Shown one piece after another: positions 6,813 to 15,941 of a stretch of DNA of 64,000 nucleotides; positions within the stretch are counted from its first letter, which is position 1; every line of letters starts with the position of its first letter. The position numbers and the translations under genes were made by a program. The notes beneath the pieces were generated by a model. That model had not been told where the DNA came from. It worked only from the letters and a program-made list of their open reading frames with translations, and searched no databases. The stretch comes from Salinibacterium sp. dk2585 (GTDB taxonomy: Bacteria; Actinomycetota; Actinomycetes; Actinomycetales; Microbacteriaceae): the NCBI RefSeq assembly GCF_008001035.1, contig NZ_CP042856.1, positions 1,240,001-1,304,000 of the forward strand, in the 5' to 3' direction.

Positions 6813-9257
6813 TCAGCCCACGCTCGAGTAGGCGACGATGCCGCGCCGGATGGCGTCGAGCGCCTTGCGGGCCGTTGAGCCTACCGGCGCGTCGGCGACG
6901 AGGGAGAGCTGGTCGAGCAGGTCGATCGTCTGCTTCGTCATGCGCACGAAGTCACCGGCCGCGAGCTCGGCATCGCGCAGCACGCTGTCAAGCGACGCAC
7001 CCTGCGCCCAGCGGTACATGGGTCCGGAAAGCCCCGTCGCGACGGGGTTGGAGCCGGGCAGGCGGTGGGCGGTCTCGAGGTCATCGAGCTGCGCCCACAA
7101 CGTCGTCGTGTTGTCGAGCGCGGCGCGGAACGGGCCCTTCGGAAGGTTCCAGTCGGCACCCTGCTCGTCACGCCGGGGCTCGTACACGAGGGCTGCCGCC
7201 ATGGCTGCCATGCCGGGAGTGTCGAGCGAGTCCCAGAGTCCTCGGCGGATGCATTCGGCGACGAGCAGGTCGCGTTCACCGTAGATGCGGCGCAGGATGC
7301 GACCGCCCTCCCCCACGACGACGGCACCGTGCCCGTTCCGTGTCAGGTAGCCGAGTTCGAGCAGCACCTCCGTGACGCGGTCGAAGACCTTGGCGACGGC
7401 ACCCGTGCGGGTCGTAACCTGGCGGCGCAGCTCATCCGTCTGCTTCTTGAGCTTCGACCAGCGCTCGGCCCAGCGCGCGTGCGCCTCGCGGTCGCTGCAG
7501 CTGTGGCAGGGATGCTGCTTCATGCGTCGGCGGAGCGCATTGAGCTGCTTCTGTCGCCGCTCCTTCTCGCCACGGATGCCGTGGTCGCTGCGAACGACCC
7601 GTCGCTCCAGGTCGGTGAGTTCGCGGCGGATACTCCAGTACTCCTCGAAGTCGCCGAGGTGGCATTCCATCGCTTTGGCGTAGCCCTCGAGCGATTCCTC
7701 CTGCGTGCGCACCTTCCGGGCCATCGACACGACGGAGCGGTCGGCCTGGAACTGGGCGAAGGAGGACTCCAGGATGTCGCGAGTGCGCTCCCGCCCGAAC
7801 TGCTCGATGAGGTTGACCGCCATGTTGTAGGTCGGCGAGAAGCTCGAATTCAGCGGGTAGGTGCGGCGCGAGGCGAGAGAGGCAACCGACTGCGGGTCGA
7901 GGCCCCCCTGCCACTGGATGACCGAGTGGCCTTCGACATCGATGCCGCGTCGACCGGCTCGTCCGGTCAACTGTGTGTACTCGCCCGGCGTGATCGGCAC
8001 GCGAGCCTCGCCATTGAACTTCTCGAGCTTTTCCAGCACGACGGTGCGCGCCGGCATGTTGATGCCGAGCGCGAGCGTCTCGGTGGCGAAGACGGCCTTC
8101 ACGAGTTTCTTCTGAAAGAGCTCTTCCACGACCTCCTTGAAAGCGGGGAGCATTCCTGCGTGGTGGGCGGCGACACCTCGCTGGAGACCATCGAGCCACT
8201 GCCAGTAGCCGAGCACGGCGAGATCCGCATCCGGAATCGCGCGGCAGCGCTCCTCGACGATCTCGCGGATCTCGTCACGCTCCGTGGCATCCGTGAGGCG
8301 AACGCCGGCTCGCAGCACCTGCGTGACGGCCTGGTCGCATCCGTTGCGGCTGAAGATAAAGAAGATCGCCGGCAGGAGGTGCTTCGACCCCAGGAGGTCG
8401 ACCACCTGTGCGCGGTCGAGCCTGCCCTCCTCGAACTGGCGGGCGTGATAGCGATTGCGGTCACGGCCGCGCGCGCGACCCCGCTCGGGAGGGCGACTGC
8501 TGCCGCGGCCGCCGACGGAGGTGAGCTGGAGAAGCTCGGGGTTCACCCTGTTAGTGGCCGCCTGGCCGGAGGAGTCGAAAAGGTCGATGAGCTTGCTGCG
8601 CACCAGCACGTGCTGGTCGAGGGGCACGGGGCGCTCCTCCGAGACGATGACGGAGGTGTCGCCGCGCACGGCCTGCAGCCAGTCACCGAACTCCTCGGCG
8701 TTCGAGACCGTCGCGCTCAGGGAGACGAGACGCACGGACTGCGGGAGGTGGATGATGACCTCCTCCCACACGGCCCCGCGGAAGCGGTCGGCGAGGTAGT
8801 GGACCTCGTCCATGACGACGAAGGAGAGATTGCGCAGGAGGTCGGAATCCGCATAGAGCATGTTGCGGAGCACCTCGGTCGTCATGACGACGATGCGGGC
8901 ACCCGAGTTGATGTTGGTGTCACCCGTGAGGAGTCCCACCTCGGAGGCACCGTACTCGGCGACGAATTCCTGGAACTTCTGGTTGCTCAGCGCCTTCATG
9001 GGCGCCGTGTAGAAGACCTTGTCGTTGGCGCGCTTCATCGCCAGGTAGACGGCGAACTCGGCGACGATCGTCTTGCCCGCGCCCGTCGGCGCTGCGACGA
9101 GCACGCTGTCGCCCGACTCGAGGGCGGCGCAGGCCTCCATCTGGAACGGGTCAAGATCGAACGACAGCCCCGCCCGGAACTCTTCAAGGATGGGGGAACC
9201 CTGCCGGAGGCGGGACGCGGCATAGCGTTCAGCGGGAGACATGTTCTCGTCGATCAC
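6813..9257 (-). CDS. helY: DEAD/DEAH-box RNA helicase, HelY/Mtr4-like
   Basis: 814 aa from GTG 9255-9257, chosen because AGGAGG lies 8 nt upstream and the start overlaps the tatC stop (GTGA); the open frame extends further but into tatC. Helicase motifs are clear: Walker A PTGAGKT, DEVH box (MDEVHYL), SATVSNAEEFGDWL, LGINMPARTVV and TGRAGRRG, followed by a Mtr4/Ski2-like C-terminal domain with CHSCSDREAH. The family unwinds structured RNA and is linked to RNA decay. In actinobacteria the gene is conserved next to tatA-tatC and pafBC, as here. Confidence 0.94.
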   Translation of the reverse strand: MIDENMSPAERYAASRLRQGSPILEEFRAGLSFDLDPFQMEACAALESGDSVLVAAPTGAGKTIVAEFAVYLAMKRANDKVFYTAPMKALSNQKFQEFVAEYGASEVGLLTGDTNINSGARIVVMTTEVLRNMLYADSDLLRNLSFVVMDEVHYLADRFRGAVWEEVIIHLPQSVRLVSLSATVSNAEEFGDWLQAVRGDTSVIVSEERPVPLDQHVLVRSKLIDLFDSSGQAATNRVNPELLQLTSVGGRGSSRPPERGRARGRDRNRYHARQFEEGRLDRAQVVDLLGSKHLLPAIFFIFSRNGCDQAVTQVLRAGVRLTDATERDEIREIVEERCRAIPDADLAVLGYWQWLDGLQRGVAAHHAGMLPAFKEVVEELFQKKLVKAVFATETLALGINMPARTVVLEKLEKFNGEARVPITPGEYTQLTGRAGRRGIDVEGHSVIQWQGGLDPQSVASLASRRTYPLNSSFSPTYNMAVNLIEQFGRERTRDILESSFAQFQADRSVVSMARKVRTQEESLEGYAKAMECHLGDFEEYWSIRRELTDLERRVVRSDHGIRGEKERRQKQLNALRRRMKQHPCHSCSDREAHARWAERWSKLKKQTDELRRQVTTRTGAVAKVFDRVTEVLLELGYLTRNGHGAVVVGEGGRILRRIYGERDLLVAECIRRGLWDSLDTPGMAAMAAALVYEPRRDEQGADWNLPKGPFRAALDNTTTLWAQLDDLETAHRLPGSNPVATGLSGPMYRWAQGASLDSVLRDAELAAGDFVRMTKQTIDLLDQLSLVADAPVGSTARKALDAIRRGIVAYSSVG

Positions 9258-10045
9258 GTCATGGCCTCCTGGCCTGTCATGGAGTCGAGACGCCGGGCAG
9301 CGCGACGGTCGTGCAACCAGGCGATCGCCGCAGCCGCAAAGTAGAGCACGATCATGGCGCCCATGAGGATGAACATCGACACGACATCCGCCGCGGGCGT
9401 CGCGAGGGCGGCGAAGGTCGCGATCAGCACAATGGCGACTCGCCATCCGCCCAGGATTTGCTTGGCCGTGATGACACCCGCCACGTTGAGCAGCACGAGG
9501 AACACGGGAAGCACGAAGGCGATCCCGACCGCGATGAGGAGCTTCGCCGTGAAGTCGAGATAGGTCTTGGCCTGCAGGAGCGAGGGTGCGTCCTCCGAGG
9601 CGAAGCCGACGAGCAGCGTCACCATGTTGGGCAGGACCACCCAGCCGACGTAGCAGCCGGCGAGGAACAACGGCACGGCCGTGAGGATGAAGCCCAGCGC
9701 GAGACGCTTCTCATGCCGGTGCAGGGCCGGCATGAAGAAGGCCCAGATCTGGTAGAGCCAGACGGGGCTCGCAATGATCAGCGCGACAATGAACGCGATC
9801 TGGAGTCGAGTGTCGAAGGCCTCCGTGACGTAGGTGTACGAGACATCCGCTGTGCGTCCCTGCTCCGCGGCGACGCGCTTGAGCGGTTCGCGAAGCTGAC
9901 CCCATACCCAGTCGGCGGTGAAGAAGCCGCCCACCGCGCCCACCAGGACGGCCCCCGCAGAGATGAAGAGACGGCGTCGGAATTCGAGAAGGTGTTGGCC
10001 GAGGGACATTCGCCCCTCACGGTTCCGCGGCGCGCGCGAAGCCAC
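9254..10045 (-). CDS. tatC: twin-arginine translocase subunit TatC
   Basis: 263 aa and six predicted membrane helices. The N-terminal signature SLGQHLLEFRRRLFIS and the loop after helix 2 (SPVWLYQIWAFFMPALHRHEKR) are diagnostic of TatC, the twin-arginine signal peptide receptor. It works with TatA (6 nt gap upstream) to export folded proteins. A short Arg-rich cytoplasmic tail (WLHDRRAARRLD) ends the protein. The stop overlaps the helY start. Confidence 0.96.
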   Translation of the reverse strand: MASRAPRNREGRMSLGQHLLEFRRRLFISAGAVLVGAVGGFFTADWVWGQLREPLKRVAAEQGRTADVSYTYVTEAFDTRLQIAFIVALIIASPVWLYQIWAFFMPALHRHEKRLALGFILTAVPLFLAGCYVGWVVLPNMVTLLVGFASEDAPSLLQAKTYLDFTAKLLIAVGIAFVLPVFLVLLNVAGVITAKQILGGWRVAIVLIATFAALATPAADVVSMFILMGAMIVLYFAAAAIAWLHDRRAARRLDSMTGQEAMT

Positions 10046-10050
10046 GCGGC

Positions 10051-10251
10051 TCAGTTCTTCGGTTGCTTCTCGTCGGTCGACGCCTCGGCGTCGGCCGCGG
10101 ACGGCTCGTTCTTGCCGGTCTTGATCTCGCTCTTGAAGATGTTCATCGACTGGGCGACGCTCTTGGCCATCTGGGGCAGCTTCGGCGCTGCGAAGATCAC
10201 GAGCACGATCAGGACGAGGATCAGTCCGGTTGCACCACCGAGATTAGGCAT
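10051..10251 (-). CDS. tatA: twin-arginine translocase subunit TatA
   Basis: 66 aa with one N-terminal membrane helix (LILVLIVLVIFAAPKLPQ), a short amphipathic helix (MAKSVAQSMNIFKSEIK) and an acidic tail. The hinge reads AAPKLP in place of the usual FGPKLP, a common actinobacterial variant. TatA forms the pore-like oligomer of the Tat system. It is immediately upstream of tatC. Confidence 0.94.
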   Translation of the reverse strand: MPNLGGATGLILVLIVLVIFAAPKLPQMAKSVAQSMNIFKSEIKTGKNEPSAADAEASTDEKQPKN

Positions 10252-10305
10252 GGGTCTCTTCTTTCGAGAGGGGTGAACTGCAGTTCTTCGAGTCTACGTC
10301 ACCGG

Positions 10306-11295
10306 CTATGAGTTGCCCGTGTACCGCGTGACGGCCGCGGCGGCCCATTCAGCGACGGCAGCGCGAGCATCCGAGGGGGCGACAACGCGCACTGTCGCAG
10401 ACATTCCGGCGGCAAGGCGCTTGAGGCGATGGAAGTGGGGAACGCGGATGGTCGTTCGCACCCACTCGGGGTCGTCCGTCGGCTCGGCAGCGGCCGGGGA
10501 GAAATCGGCGAGAAGCGGCAGCGCGGCCCTGGCAACCTCGAGCGTCACCTCGATGTCGTCGCGCGAACCCTCGAAGAGCGACTCCCCGAGCGCGATGTCC
10601 CGCGTGCGGAACGCGACCGGCTCGCCGGTCGAGGCGGGGTCAATCATGCGGTCGATGCGGAAGGTTCGCACCGACTCCCGCATGTGGCACCAGGCGCGCA
10701 GGTACCAGTCGTTGTCGAGCGACTCGACCCGCAGCGGGTCGACGATGCGGTGGCCCGCCTCGCCCTTCCAATCGATGTAGTCGAATCCGAGTTGCGTGCC
10801 GCTGTCGACGGCATCACGGATGACCGCCAGCACGGCGTTCGACTCGGTGCCCTCCACCGCGACGGGGCTTGGAGTCGCGGATGCCCCGCGCGAGAGCTTG
10901 GCCATGAGGGTCGAGATCGCCGTGCGGTCGGCATTCTCGGGGAGCCCGGAGAGATACTGCAGGCCTGCGATGAGCGCGGCTGCCTCGCGCGCCGAGAACC
11001 TCGGCGAATCATCGATCGCGACGAGGTTCGTGAGGAGGATCTCGTCGTTCTCCTCGAAGTCGTCCCAGGCGAGGTCGAAGAGGTCCCCGTGCTGGTAGGT
11101 GCCGGTGTCCCCCGGGATTCCGGAGATCGCGATCAGTCGCACCGCATCGCGCACCTGCTCCTCGGGCACGCTGAAGTGGGTCGCGACCTCCGTGACACTG
11201 ATGCGACCGCGTTCCATGAGGTAGGGCACGAGCACCAACAGGAAGGCAAGCTTGTCGCCAGCCTGTGGTGCCTTGGCGCGGGCCTTGTCTGCCAT
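10306..11295 (-). CDS. pafC: WYL-domain regulator PafC
   Basis: 329 aa. An N-terminal winged helix (residues 15-75, GRISVTEVATHFSVPEEQVRDAVRLI) is followed by a WYL domain (GFDYIDWKGEAGHRIVDPLRVE, then DNDWYLRAWCHMRESVRTFRIDRM) and a C-terminal WCX extension. PafC pairs with PafB to form the DNA-damage-responsive activator described in mycobacteria. The start overlaps the pafB stop by one base (TGATG), which supports a co-translated heterodimer. Confidence 0.93.
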   Translation of the reverse strand: MADKARAKAPQAGDKLAFLLVLVPYLMERGRISVTEVATHFSVPEEQVRDAVRLIAISGIPGDTGTYQHGDLFDLAWDDFEENDEILLTNLVAIDDSPRFSAREAAALIAGLQYLSGLPENADRTAISTLMAKLSRGASATPSPVAVEGTESNAVLAVIRDAVDSGTQLGFDYIDWKGEAGHRIVDPLRVESLDNDWYLRAWCHMRESVRTFRIDRMIDPASTGEPVAFRTRDIALGESLFEGSRDDIEVTLEVARAALPLLADFSPAAAEPTDDPEWVRTTIRVPHFHRLKRLAAGMSATVRVVAPSDARAAVAEWAAAAVTRYTGNS

Positions 11296-12293
11296 CAGGC
11301 TCCTCCCCCGCTCTCGGCATGAGCTGCGACGACCCGCTCAAGTCGCTCCCGCACGGCGGTGGCCAAGGACTTGGGCTGCACGACGACGACCTCGGGGCCG
11401 AATTCGGCAAGCTCGTCGGCGAGGATCGACGCGTCGGCGAAGTGCAGCGTGATCTCGTCGGCGGATGCGACGCTGCCGCGACGGCGAAGCAGCCGGGTCG
11501 CGGCATCCGAACCGGGCACGGCGCGCACGACCGAGGTATTGGCGTTCCAGACCTTGGCGAGCTCGGCCAGGCCGATCGCCGCCTGGTCGCCAGCGGGTGG
11601 TGTGAAGCGGCGCGAAGTCACGGTGACGGGGCCGACGATGCGGCGGAGCAGGTAGGTGCGCACGTCATTCGTGCCCGGGATGCGCGAGTACAGGTGCCAT
11701 CGGCCCTCGTGCTGGAAGAGCGCGAGCGGCTCGACCGTGCGAGACGTGGGGGCGGTCATGCCGGGTCGCAGGTAGGAGAAGGTCACGACGGCACTCTTCT
11801 GGAGGGCGCCCGAGAGCGGCTCGAATGCGTCGTCGCGTGCGCGCAGCCGCGGCGTATACCCGAGCACGGGTTCCGCGGGTGTGAGGCCGAGCGAGCGCAG
11901 CTTGAGCACGGCACGATCGGACTCCGCCGAGAGGCTGCCCTCGCGCCAGACCATCGACGCGAGGTGCAGGAGGGTCTCCTCCTCCGGCGTGAACCGCACA
12001 TCGGCGGGCAGTTCATAACTGCCCTTGGGGATGCGGTAGCGAAGGTTCTGGTTGTTGCCCGCCTCGCCGAGCGGTTCAACCGTCTCGAGGGGCACACCCA
12101 GTTCGCGGATGTCGTCCTTGTCGCGCTCGAACTGGCGCTCCAGGTTCGCGTTGTCGCCGCCGGGGATGTAGCGCTGGCGGTACCCCTGCACGGTGGAGAG
12201 GATCTCCTGCTTGGTCAGCCCTGCCTCGGTCGCGAGCAGCGCGAGCACAAGGCTGAACAGCCTCTCCTCGACGGGAACACGACCTGACGCCAT
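11295..12293 (-). CDS. pafB: WYL-domain regulator PafB
   Basis: 332 aa from ATG 12291-12293; the longer frame runs into the FKBP gene. The N-terminal winged helix (VPVEERLFSLVLALLATEAGLTKQEIL) and the WYL domain (VVTFSYLRPG...RTVEPLALFQHEGRWHLYSR) are visible, with WHL in place of WYL. It is the expected partner of PafC immediately downstream. The pair activates recA-independent DNA repair genes in mycobacteria (family knowledge). The Pup-proteasome genes that often lie upstream are not here. Confidence 0.92.
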   Translation of the reverse strand: MASGRVPVEERLFSLVLALLATEAGLTKQEILSTVQGYRQRYIPGGDNANLERQFERDKDDIRELGVPLETVEPLGEAGNNQNLRYRIPKGSYELPADVRFTPEEETLLHLASMVWREGSLSAESDRAVLKLRSLGLTPAEPVLGYTPRLRARDDAFEPLSGALQKSAVVTFSYLRPGMTAPTSRTVEPLALFQHEGRWHLYSRIPGTNDVRTYLLRRIVGPVTVTSRRFTPPAGDQAAIGLAELAKVWNANTSVVRAVPGSDAATRLLRRRGSVASADEITLHFADASILADELAEFGPEVVVVQPKSLATAVRERLERVVAAHAESGGGA

Positions 12294-12298
12294 GGTGA

Positions 12299-13243
12299 CT
12301 ATTCGGCGATCCCGAGCACGTCGACAACGAAGATGAGCGTCGAGTTCGCGGGGATCGAGGGGCTGGCCTGCTCGCCGTAGCCGAGCTCCGGCGGGATCAC
12401 GAGCAGCACCTGCGAGCCGACGTTCTGCCCGACGAGCCCGTCGAGGAAGCCCTCGATCAGGGCGCCCTCGCGGAGTTCGAAGATGGCGGGCTGCTTCTTC
12501 TCCCATGAGCTGTCGAAGACCTTCTCGTCTGCCCAGGTGACGCCCGTGTAGTGCACGACCGCCTTGTCGCCCTCCTCGAGGGTGGGGCCGTCGCCCTCCT
12601 TGAGCACCGAGATAACCGCCTCTTCGGGGGCCTCGGTGTTGGGCACCGTGATGCCGGGTCGCCCATTGGGTGCGAGGACCACGGCGGGGTCGCCGTTATT
12701 GCCGGCACGCGGGGTGCCGTCTGCCTTGGGCAGGAAGGTCTCGAGCACGTCGACGACGAAGACGAGTGAATCCTCGGCCGCGACGCCAAGCTGCGGGATG
12801 GGCTGGCCCTGGTGCGTGTCCTCGGCAGTGCCGACGACCACGAGGCGCGAACCCTCGCGGGCGCATTCGAGTGCCTCGGTCACGGGAGGCAGGGACTCGG
12901 ATGCCGCGGTGAGCAGCACTCCTCCGTCGTAGCCGGTGTCCTGCAGCACTTCACCCGTCGCACCGTTGACGATCGACACGTCGACGAGTGCGGGCTGCCC
13001 GGGGCTGAGCCGCTTGCCTTCGCCCTTGACGACAGTGCTGACCTCGGTCGACTCCGCGATGACCGGGGTGGGCATGTCGATGCTCGGAGCGGTGCCGAGC
13101 GGGCCCTCAACCGTCACGACGGAGGAAGCGTCACCCGAGGGGAACTCGCAGTCGGCCGGCTGGGCGGAGCAGGCGGCTAACGCCGGAATGGCGATGATGA
13201 CGGTGAGCAGCGCGGGCAGTGTGCGCACGGATCCTCTTTTCAT
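12299..13243 (-). CDS. FKBP-type peptidyl-prolyl cis-trans isomerase lipoprotein
   Basis: 314 aa. A lipoprotein signal peptide ends in a lipobox (ALAAC, Cys about residue 25), so it is membrane-anchored outside the cell. Two FKBP-like units are visible: a degenerate one at about 55-170 and a canonical C-terminal one at about 205-313 (VVHYTGVTWADEKVFDSSW, GFLDGLVGQNVGSQVLLVIPPELGYG, STLIFVVDVLGI). It probably assists folding of exported proteins. It ends 5 nt before pafB. Confidence 0.93.
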   Translation of the reverse strand: MKRGSVRTLPALLTVIIAIPALAACSAQPADCEFPSGDASSVVTVEGPLGTAPSIDMPTPVIAESTEVSTVVKGEGKRLSPGQPALVDVSIVNGATGEVLQDTGYDGGVLLTAASESLPPVTEALECAREGSRLVVVGTAEDTHQGQPIPQLGVAAEDSLVFVVDVLETFLPKADGTPRAGNNGDPAVVLAPNGRPGITVPNTEAPEEAVISVLKEGDGPTLEEGDKAVVHYTGVTWADEKVFDSSWEKKQPAIFELREGALIEGFLDGLVGQNVGSQVLLVIPPELGYGEQASPSIPANSTLIFVVDVLGIAE

Positions 13244-13264
13244 TGCGACGGGATTCTGGCAATT

Positions 13265-14290
13265 CTAGTTGGACGGGGCATCCGGGTCGGCATCCGGAGC
13301 GTCGCTGTCCGCAGCCGCCGCGGCGGCTGCGAGTGCATGCTCGGCGGCGGAGTGTGCCTCCCGCGCCGTCTTGCGCAGCTTCTTGTCGCTGCCCCGGCGG
13401 TCGCCAAGCGCGCCCGGGGTCCACAGCTCGACGTCCTCGTCGCTGAATTCGGTCTTCGAGACGCGGCGCTTCAACTGCGGCAGCACTGTGCCGTCGGCGA
13501 GCTTGCGGGCGGTGAGCAGGAACCCCGTGTGGGCGACCATGCGGTGGTCGGGACGCACCGCGAGGCCCTCCACGTGCCATCCGCGCACCATCGTCTCCGA
13601 CGACTGGGGGTCGGTGAAGCGGCCCGTCGCGCGGATCGCCTCGGCCACGCGCGAGAGCTGGGTGACGGTCGCGATGTAGCAGACGAGCACCCCGCCGGAC
13701 TTGAGGGCATCCGCGCAGGCGTCGAGGCACTCCCAGGGGGCGAGCATGTCGAGGATGATGCGGTCGACGGATGCCGGCTCGGTCGTCTGCGGCAGCGCCT
13801 CTACGAGGTCGCCGACGGTGACGCTCCAGTTCTCGGGACGTCGGCCGAGGAAGCTCGTAACGTTGCCCTGCGCGATCTCGGCGAACTCCTCACGGCGCTC
13901 GTAGGACTTGAGGGTGCCGCTGTCGCCGATCCCCCGGAGAAGCCAGAGGCTCAGGGCGCCTGAGCCGACGCCGGCCTCGACGACGGTCGCGCCCGGGAAG
14001 ATGTCGCCGACCGCGAGGATCTGCGCGGCATCCTTCGGGTAGATGATGGCCGCACCGCGCGGCATCGACATGACGAAGTCGCCCAGCAGCGGGCGAAGCG
14101 CGAGGTACTCGTCGCCCGAGGAGTTCGTGACGACGGAGCCGTCAGGCAGTCCGACGAGGGCATCGTGGTCGATCGTGCCCCGATGGGAGTGGAACACCTT
14201 GCCGCTCTCAAGGATGATCGTGTGCAGGCGAGCCTTGGGGCCCGTCAGCTGCACCTTGTCGCCCAGTCGGAAGGGGCCGCTGAAGCTCAT
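13265..14290 (-). CDS. trmI: tRNA (adenine-58-N1)-methyltransferase TrmI
   Basis: 341 aa. The N-terminal beta domain (FRLGDKVQLTGPKARLHTIILESGKVFHSHRGTIDHD region) and the SAM-binding core (FPGATVVEAGVGSGALSLWLLRGIGDSGTLKSYERREEFA region; DRIILDMLAPWECLD) match TrmI, which makes m1A58 in tRNA. The C-terminus is an Asp/Pro/Ala-rich tail. The start overlaps the HAD gene stop (ATGA). In many actinobacteria trmI opens the Pup-proteasome locus; that block is missing downstream. Confidence 0.94.
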   Translation of the reverse strand: MSFSGPFRLGDKVQLTGPKARLHTIILESGKVFHSHRGTIDHDALVGLPDGSVVTNSSGDEYLALRPLLGDFVMSMPRGAAIIYPKDAAQILAVGDIFPGATVVEAGVGSGALSLWLLRGIGDSGTLKSYERREEFAEIAQGNVTSFLGRRPENWSVTVGDLVEALPQTTEPASVDRIILDMLAPWECLDACADALKSGGVLVCYIATVTQLSRVAEAIRATGRFTDPQSSETMVRGWHVEGLAVRPDHRMVAHTGFLLTARKLADGTVLPQLKRRVSKTEFSDEDVELWTPGALGDRRGSDKKLRKTAREAHSAAEHALAAAAAAADSDAPDADPDAPSN

Positions 14291-14967
14291 CGGAGTGTCT
14301 CTTTCGTTCGTGTCGCCGCGAGTACAGCCGACAGGTCGTCGACGCTGCGCCCGTCAAGGGTGGTCCAGAGGGTGTAGTCGTCGCTCTCGGCCAGGTGCAC
14401 GTGGGCGGGTACCGCGATGGTCGCCATGCCGGAGGCGACAGCGGATGCCACACCCGTGGGTGAATCTTCGATGGCGACGCACTCGGTGGGGTCGAGCCCC
14501 AGCGTGCGCGCGGCGTGCAGGTAGGGCTCCGGATGCGGCTTGCCCCGGCTCACGAGGTCGCCCGTGATGACGGCGTCGAATGCCGGGAACCCGATGGACT
14601 CCGCCACGAGGTGTGCCATCTCGCCGTACGACATCGTGACGAGGGCCGTTGGCACGCTGCGCTCGCGCAGCTGAAGCAGGAGTTCGCGCGCGCCGGGGCG
14701 CCACGGCACGGCAATGCGGATCTGCTTGATGACGCTGTCGTTGAGGCGGGAGACGATCTCCTCCGCGGGGAGGTCGACCCCGTGCCGCTGGAATACACGG
14801 GCCGCGTCGAGGAGTGCTGCGCCCACGATCTCGAGCGAGTCCTCGTGGGTCCACGGGATGCCGAACTCGGTAACGAGTTGCTCCTCGGCCGCCATCCAGT
14901 AGGGCTCCGTGTCGACGATCGTGCCGTCCATGTCCCAGAACACGCCGGAGGGAAGAGGTGAAGTCAC
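14287..14967 (-). CDS. HAD-superfamily hydrolase (beta-phosphoglucomutase-like)
   Basis: 226 aa. HAD motif I is FWDMDGTIVDTEPYW, with motif II TALVTMS, a Lys in SRGKPHPEPYL and motif IV CVAIEDSPTGVASAVASGM, giving the subfamily I Mg-dependent phosphatase fold with a helical cap. The substrate cannot be told from sequence. It is translationally coupled to trmI and diverges from the PAC2 gene. Confidence 0.9.
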   Translation of the reverse strand: MTSPLPSGVFWDMDGTIVDTEPYWMAAEEQLVTEFGIPWTHEDSLEIVGAALLDAARVFQRHGVDLPAEEIVSRLNDSVIKQIRIAVPWRPGARELLLQLRERSVPTALVTMSYGEMAHLVAESIGFPAFDAVITGDLVSRGKPHPEPYLHAARTLGLDPTECVAIEDSPTGVASAVASGMATIAVPAHVHLAESDDYTLWTTLDGRSVDDLSAVLAATRTKETLR

Positions 14968-15066
14968 CGATCGAGTCTATGCGGCGCGGGCTCGGGCCCC
15001 GCCACTGCACCTGAGCCGGGGCATCCGCCGTATCCTTGAACATTGACCACGACGGAATGGAGACGC

Positions 15067-15927
15067 ATGCGAGACGACATCCTCGGCAAGCGCGTGCTCA
15101 TCGTCGCCTTCTCGGGTTGGAACGACGCGGGTGACGCGGCGAGCAGCGCCGTCGCTGCCCTGAGGGACCTCCTCGAGGTCGATCCCGTCGCCGCGGTGGA
15201 CCCTGAGGACTACTTCGACTACCAGTTCAATCGCCCCACCGTGCGAACTGATGAGGATGGTGCTCGCCGTATCGAGTGGCCGGGCGTGACGGTCTTCGGC
15301 CCACGCGATCCGCTCGGCGACGTCTACCTCATGCTGGGCACTGAGCCTTCCCGCAACTGGAAGACCTTTAGTGCCGAGATCCTCGAGACGATCGAGGATC
15401 GCGAGATCGACACCGTGATCTTCCTCGGCGCCATGCTCGCTGACGTGCCGCACACCCGGCCCATCTCGGTGTTCGTCACGAGTGAGAACGCCGAACTTCG
15501 TCAGGCGCTCGACCTGGAGCGCAGCGCCTACGAGGGGCCGGTCGGCATTCTTGCGATCCTGGCGGATGCTTGTGAGCGGGCCGACGTGCGCACCCTTTCG
15601 GTGTGGGCATCCGTGCCCCACTACGTGCACAGCGTGCCCTCCCCCAAGGCGACGCTCGCGCTGCTCGACAAGCTGCAGGAACTCGCCGACATCAGCGTGC
15701 CGCGCGAGGACCTCGAGGCCGAGGCAGCCGCGTGGGAGGACAACATCGACACGCTCGCGGGCGAAGACGACGAGATGGCGTCGTACATCGCCCAGCTCGA
15801 ACAGGCGCGCGACACGGTCGACTCCCCCGAAGCGAGCGGCGAGGCGATCGCGGAGGAGTTTGAGAAGTACCTGCGCCACCGCGGCGATGGTGGGCGGGCC
15901 GACGGCCGTGGGGGCAACGGGCCCTGA
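15067..15927 (+). CDS. PAC2-family protein
   Basis: 286 aa. ATG at 15067 with GGAG about 8 nt upstream; an in-frame TTG at 15043 is less likely. It shows PAC2 features (VLIVAFSGWNDAGDAASSAV, ARRIEWPGVTVFGPR, LGTEPSRNWKTF, ILADACERADVRTLSVWASVPHYV) and a C-terminal helical, acidic extension. PAC2 proteins resemble proteasome assembly chaperones and are conserved near mshC in actinobacteria. Here no proteasome genes are in view, so the function is open. Confidence 0.88.
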   Translation: MRDDILGKRVLIVAFSGWNDAGDAASSAVAALRDLLEVDPVAAVDPEDYFDYQFNRPTVRTDEDGARRIEWPGVTVFGPRDPLGDVYLMLGTEPSRNWKTFSAEILETIEDREIDTVIFLGAMLADVPHTRPISVFVTSENAELRQALDLERSAYEGPVGILAILADACERADVRTLSVWASVPHYVHSVPSPKATLALLDKLQELADISVPREDLEAEAAAWEDNIDTLAGEDDEMASYIAQLEQARDTVDSPEASGEAIAEEFEKYLRHRGDGGRADGRGGNGP

Positions 15928-15941
15928 GGGGTTCTCCGGCG

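Noticed and set aside
7065-9344. 759-codon plus-strand frame opposite the helicase gene
   Set aside because: Shadow frame; the minus-strand frame carries intact DEVH and Walker motifs.
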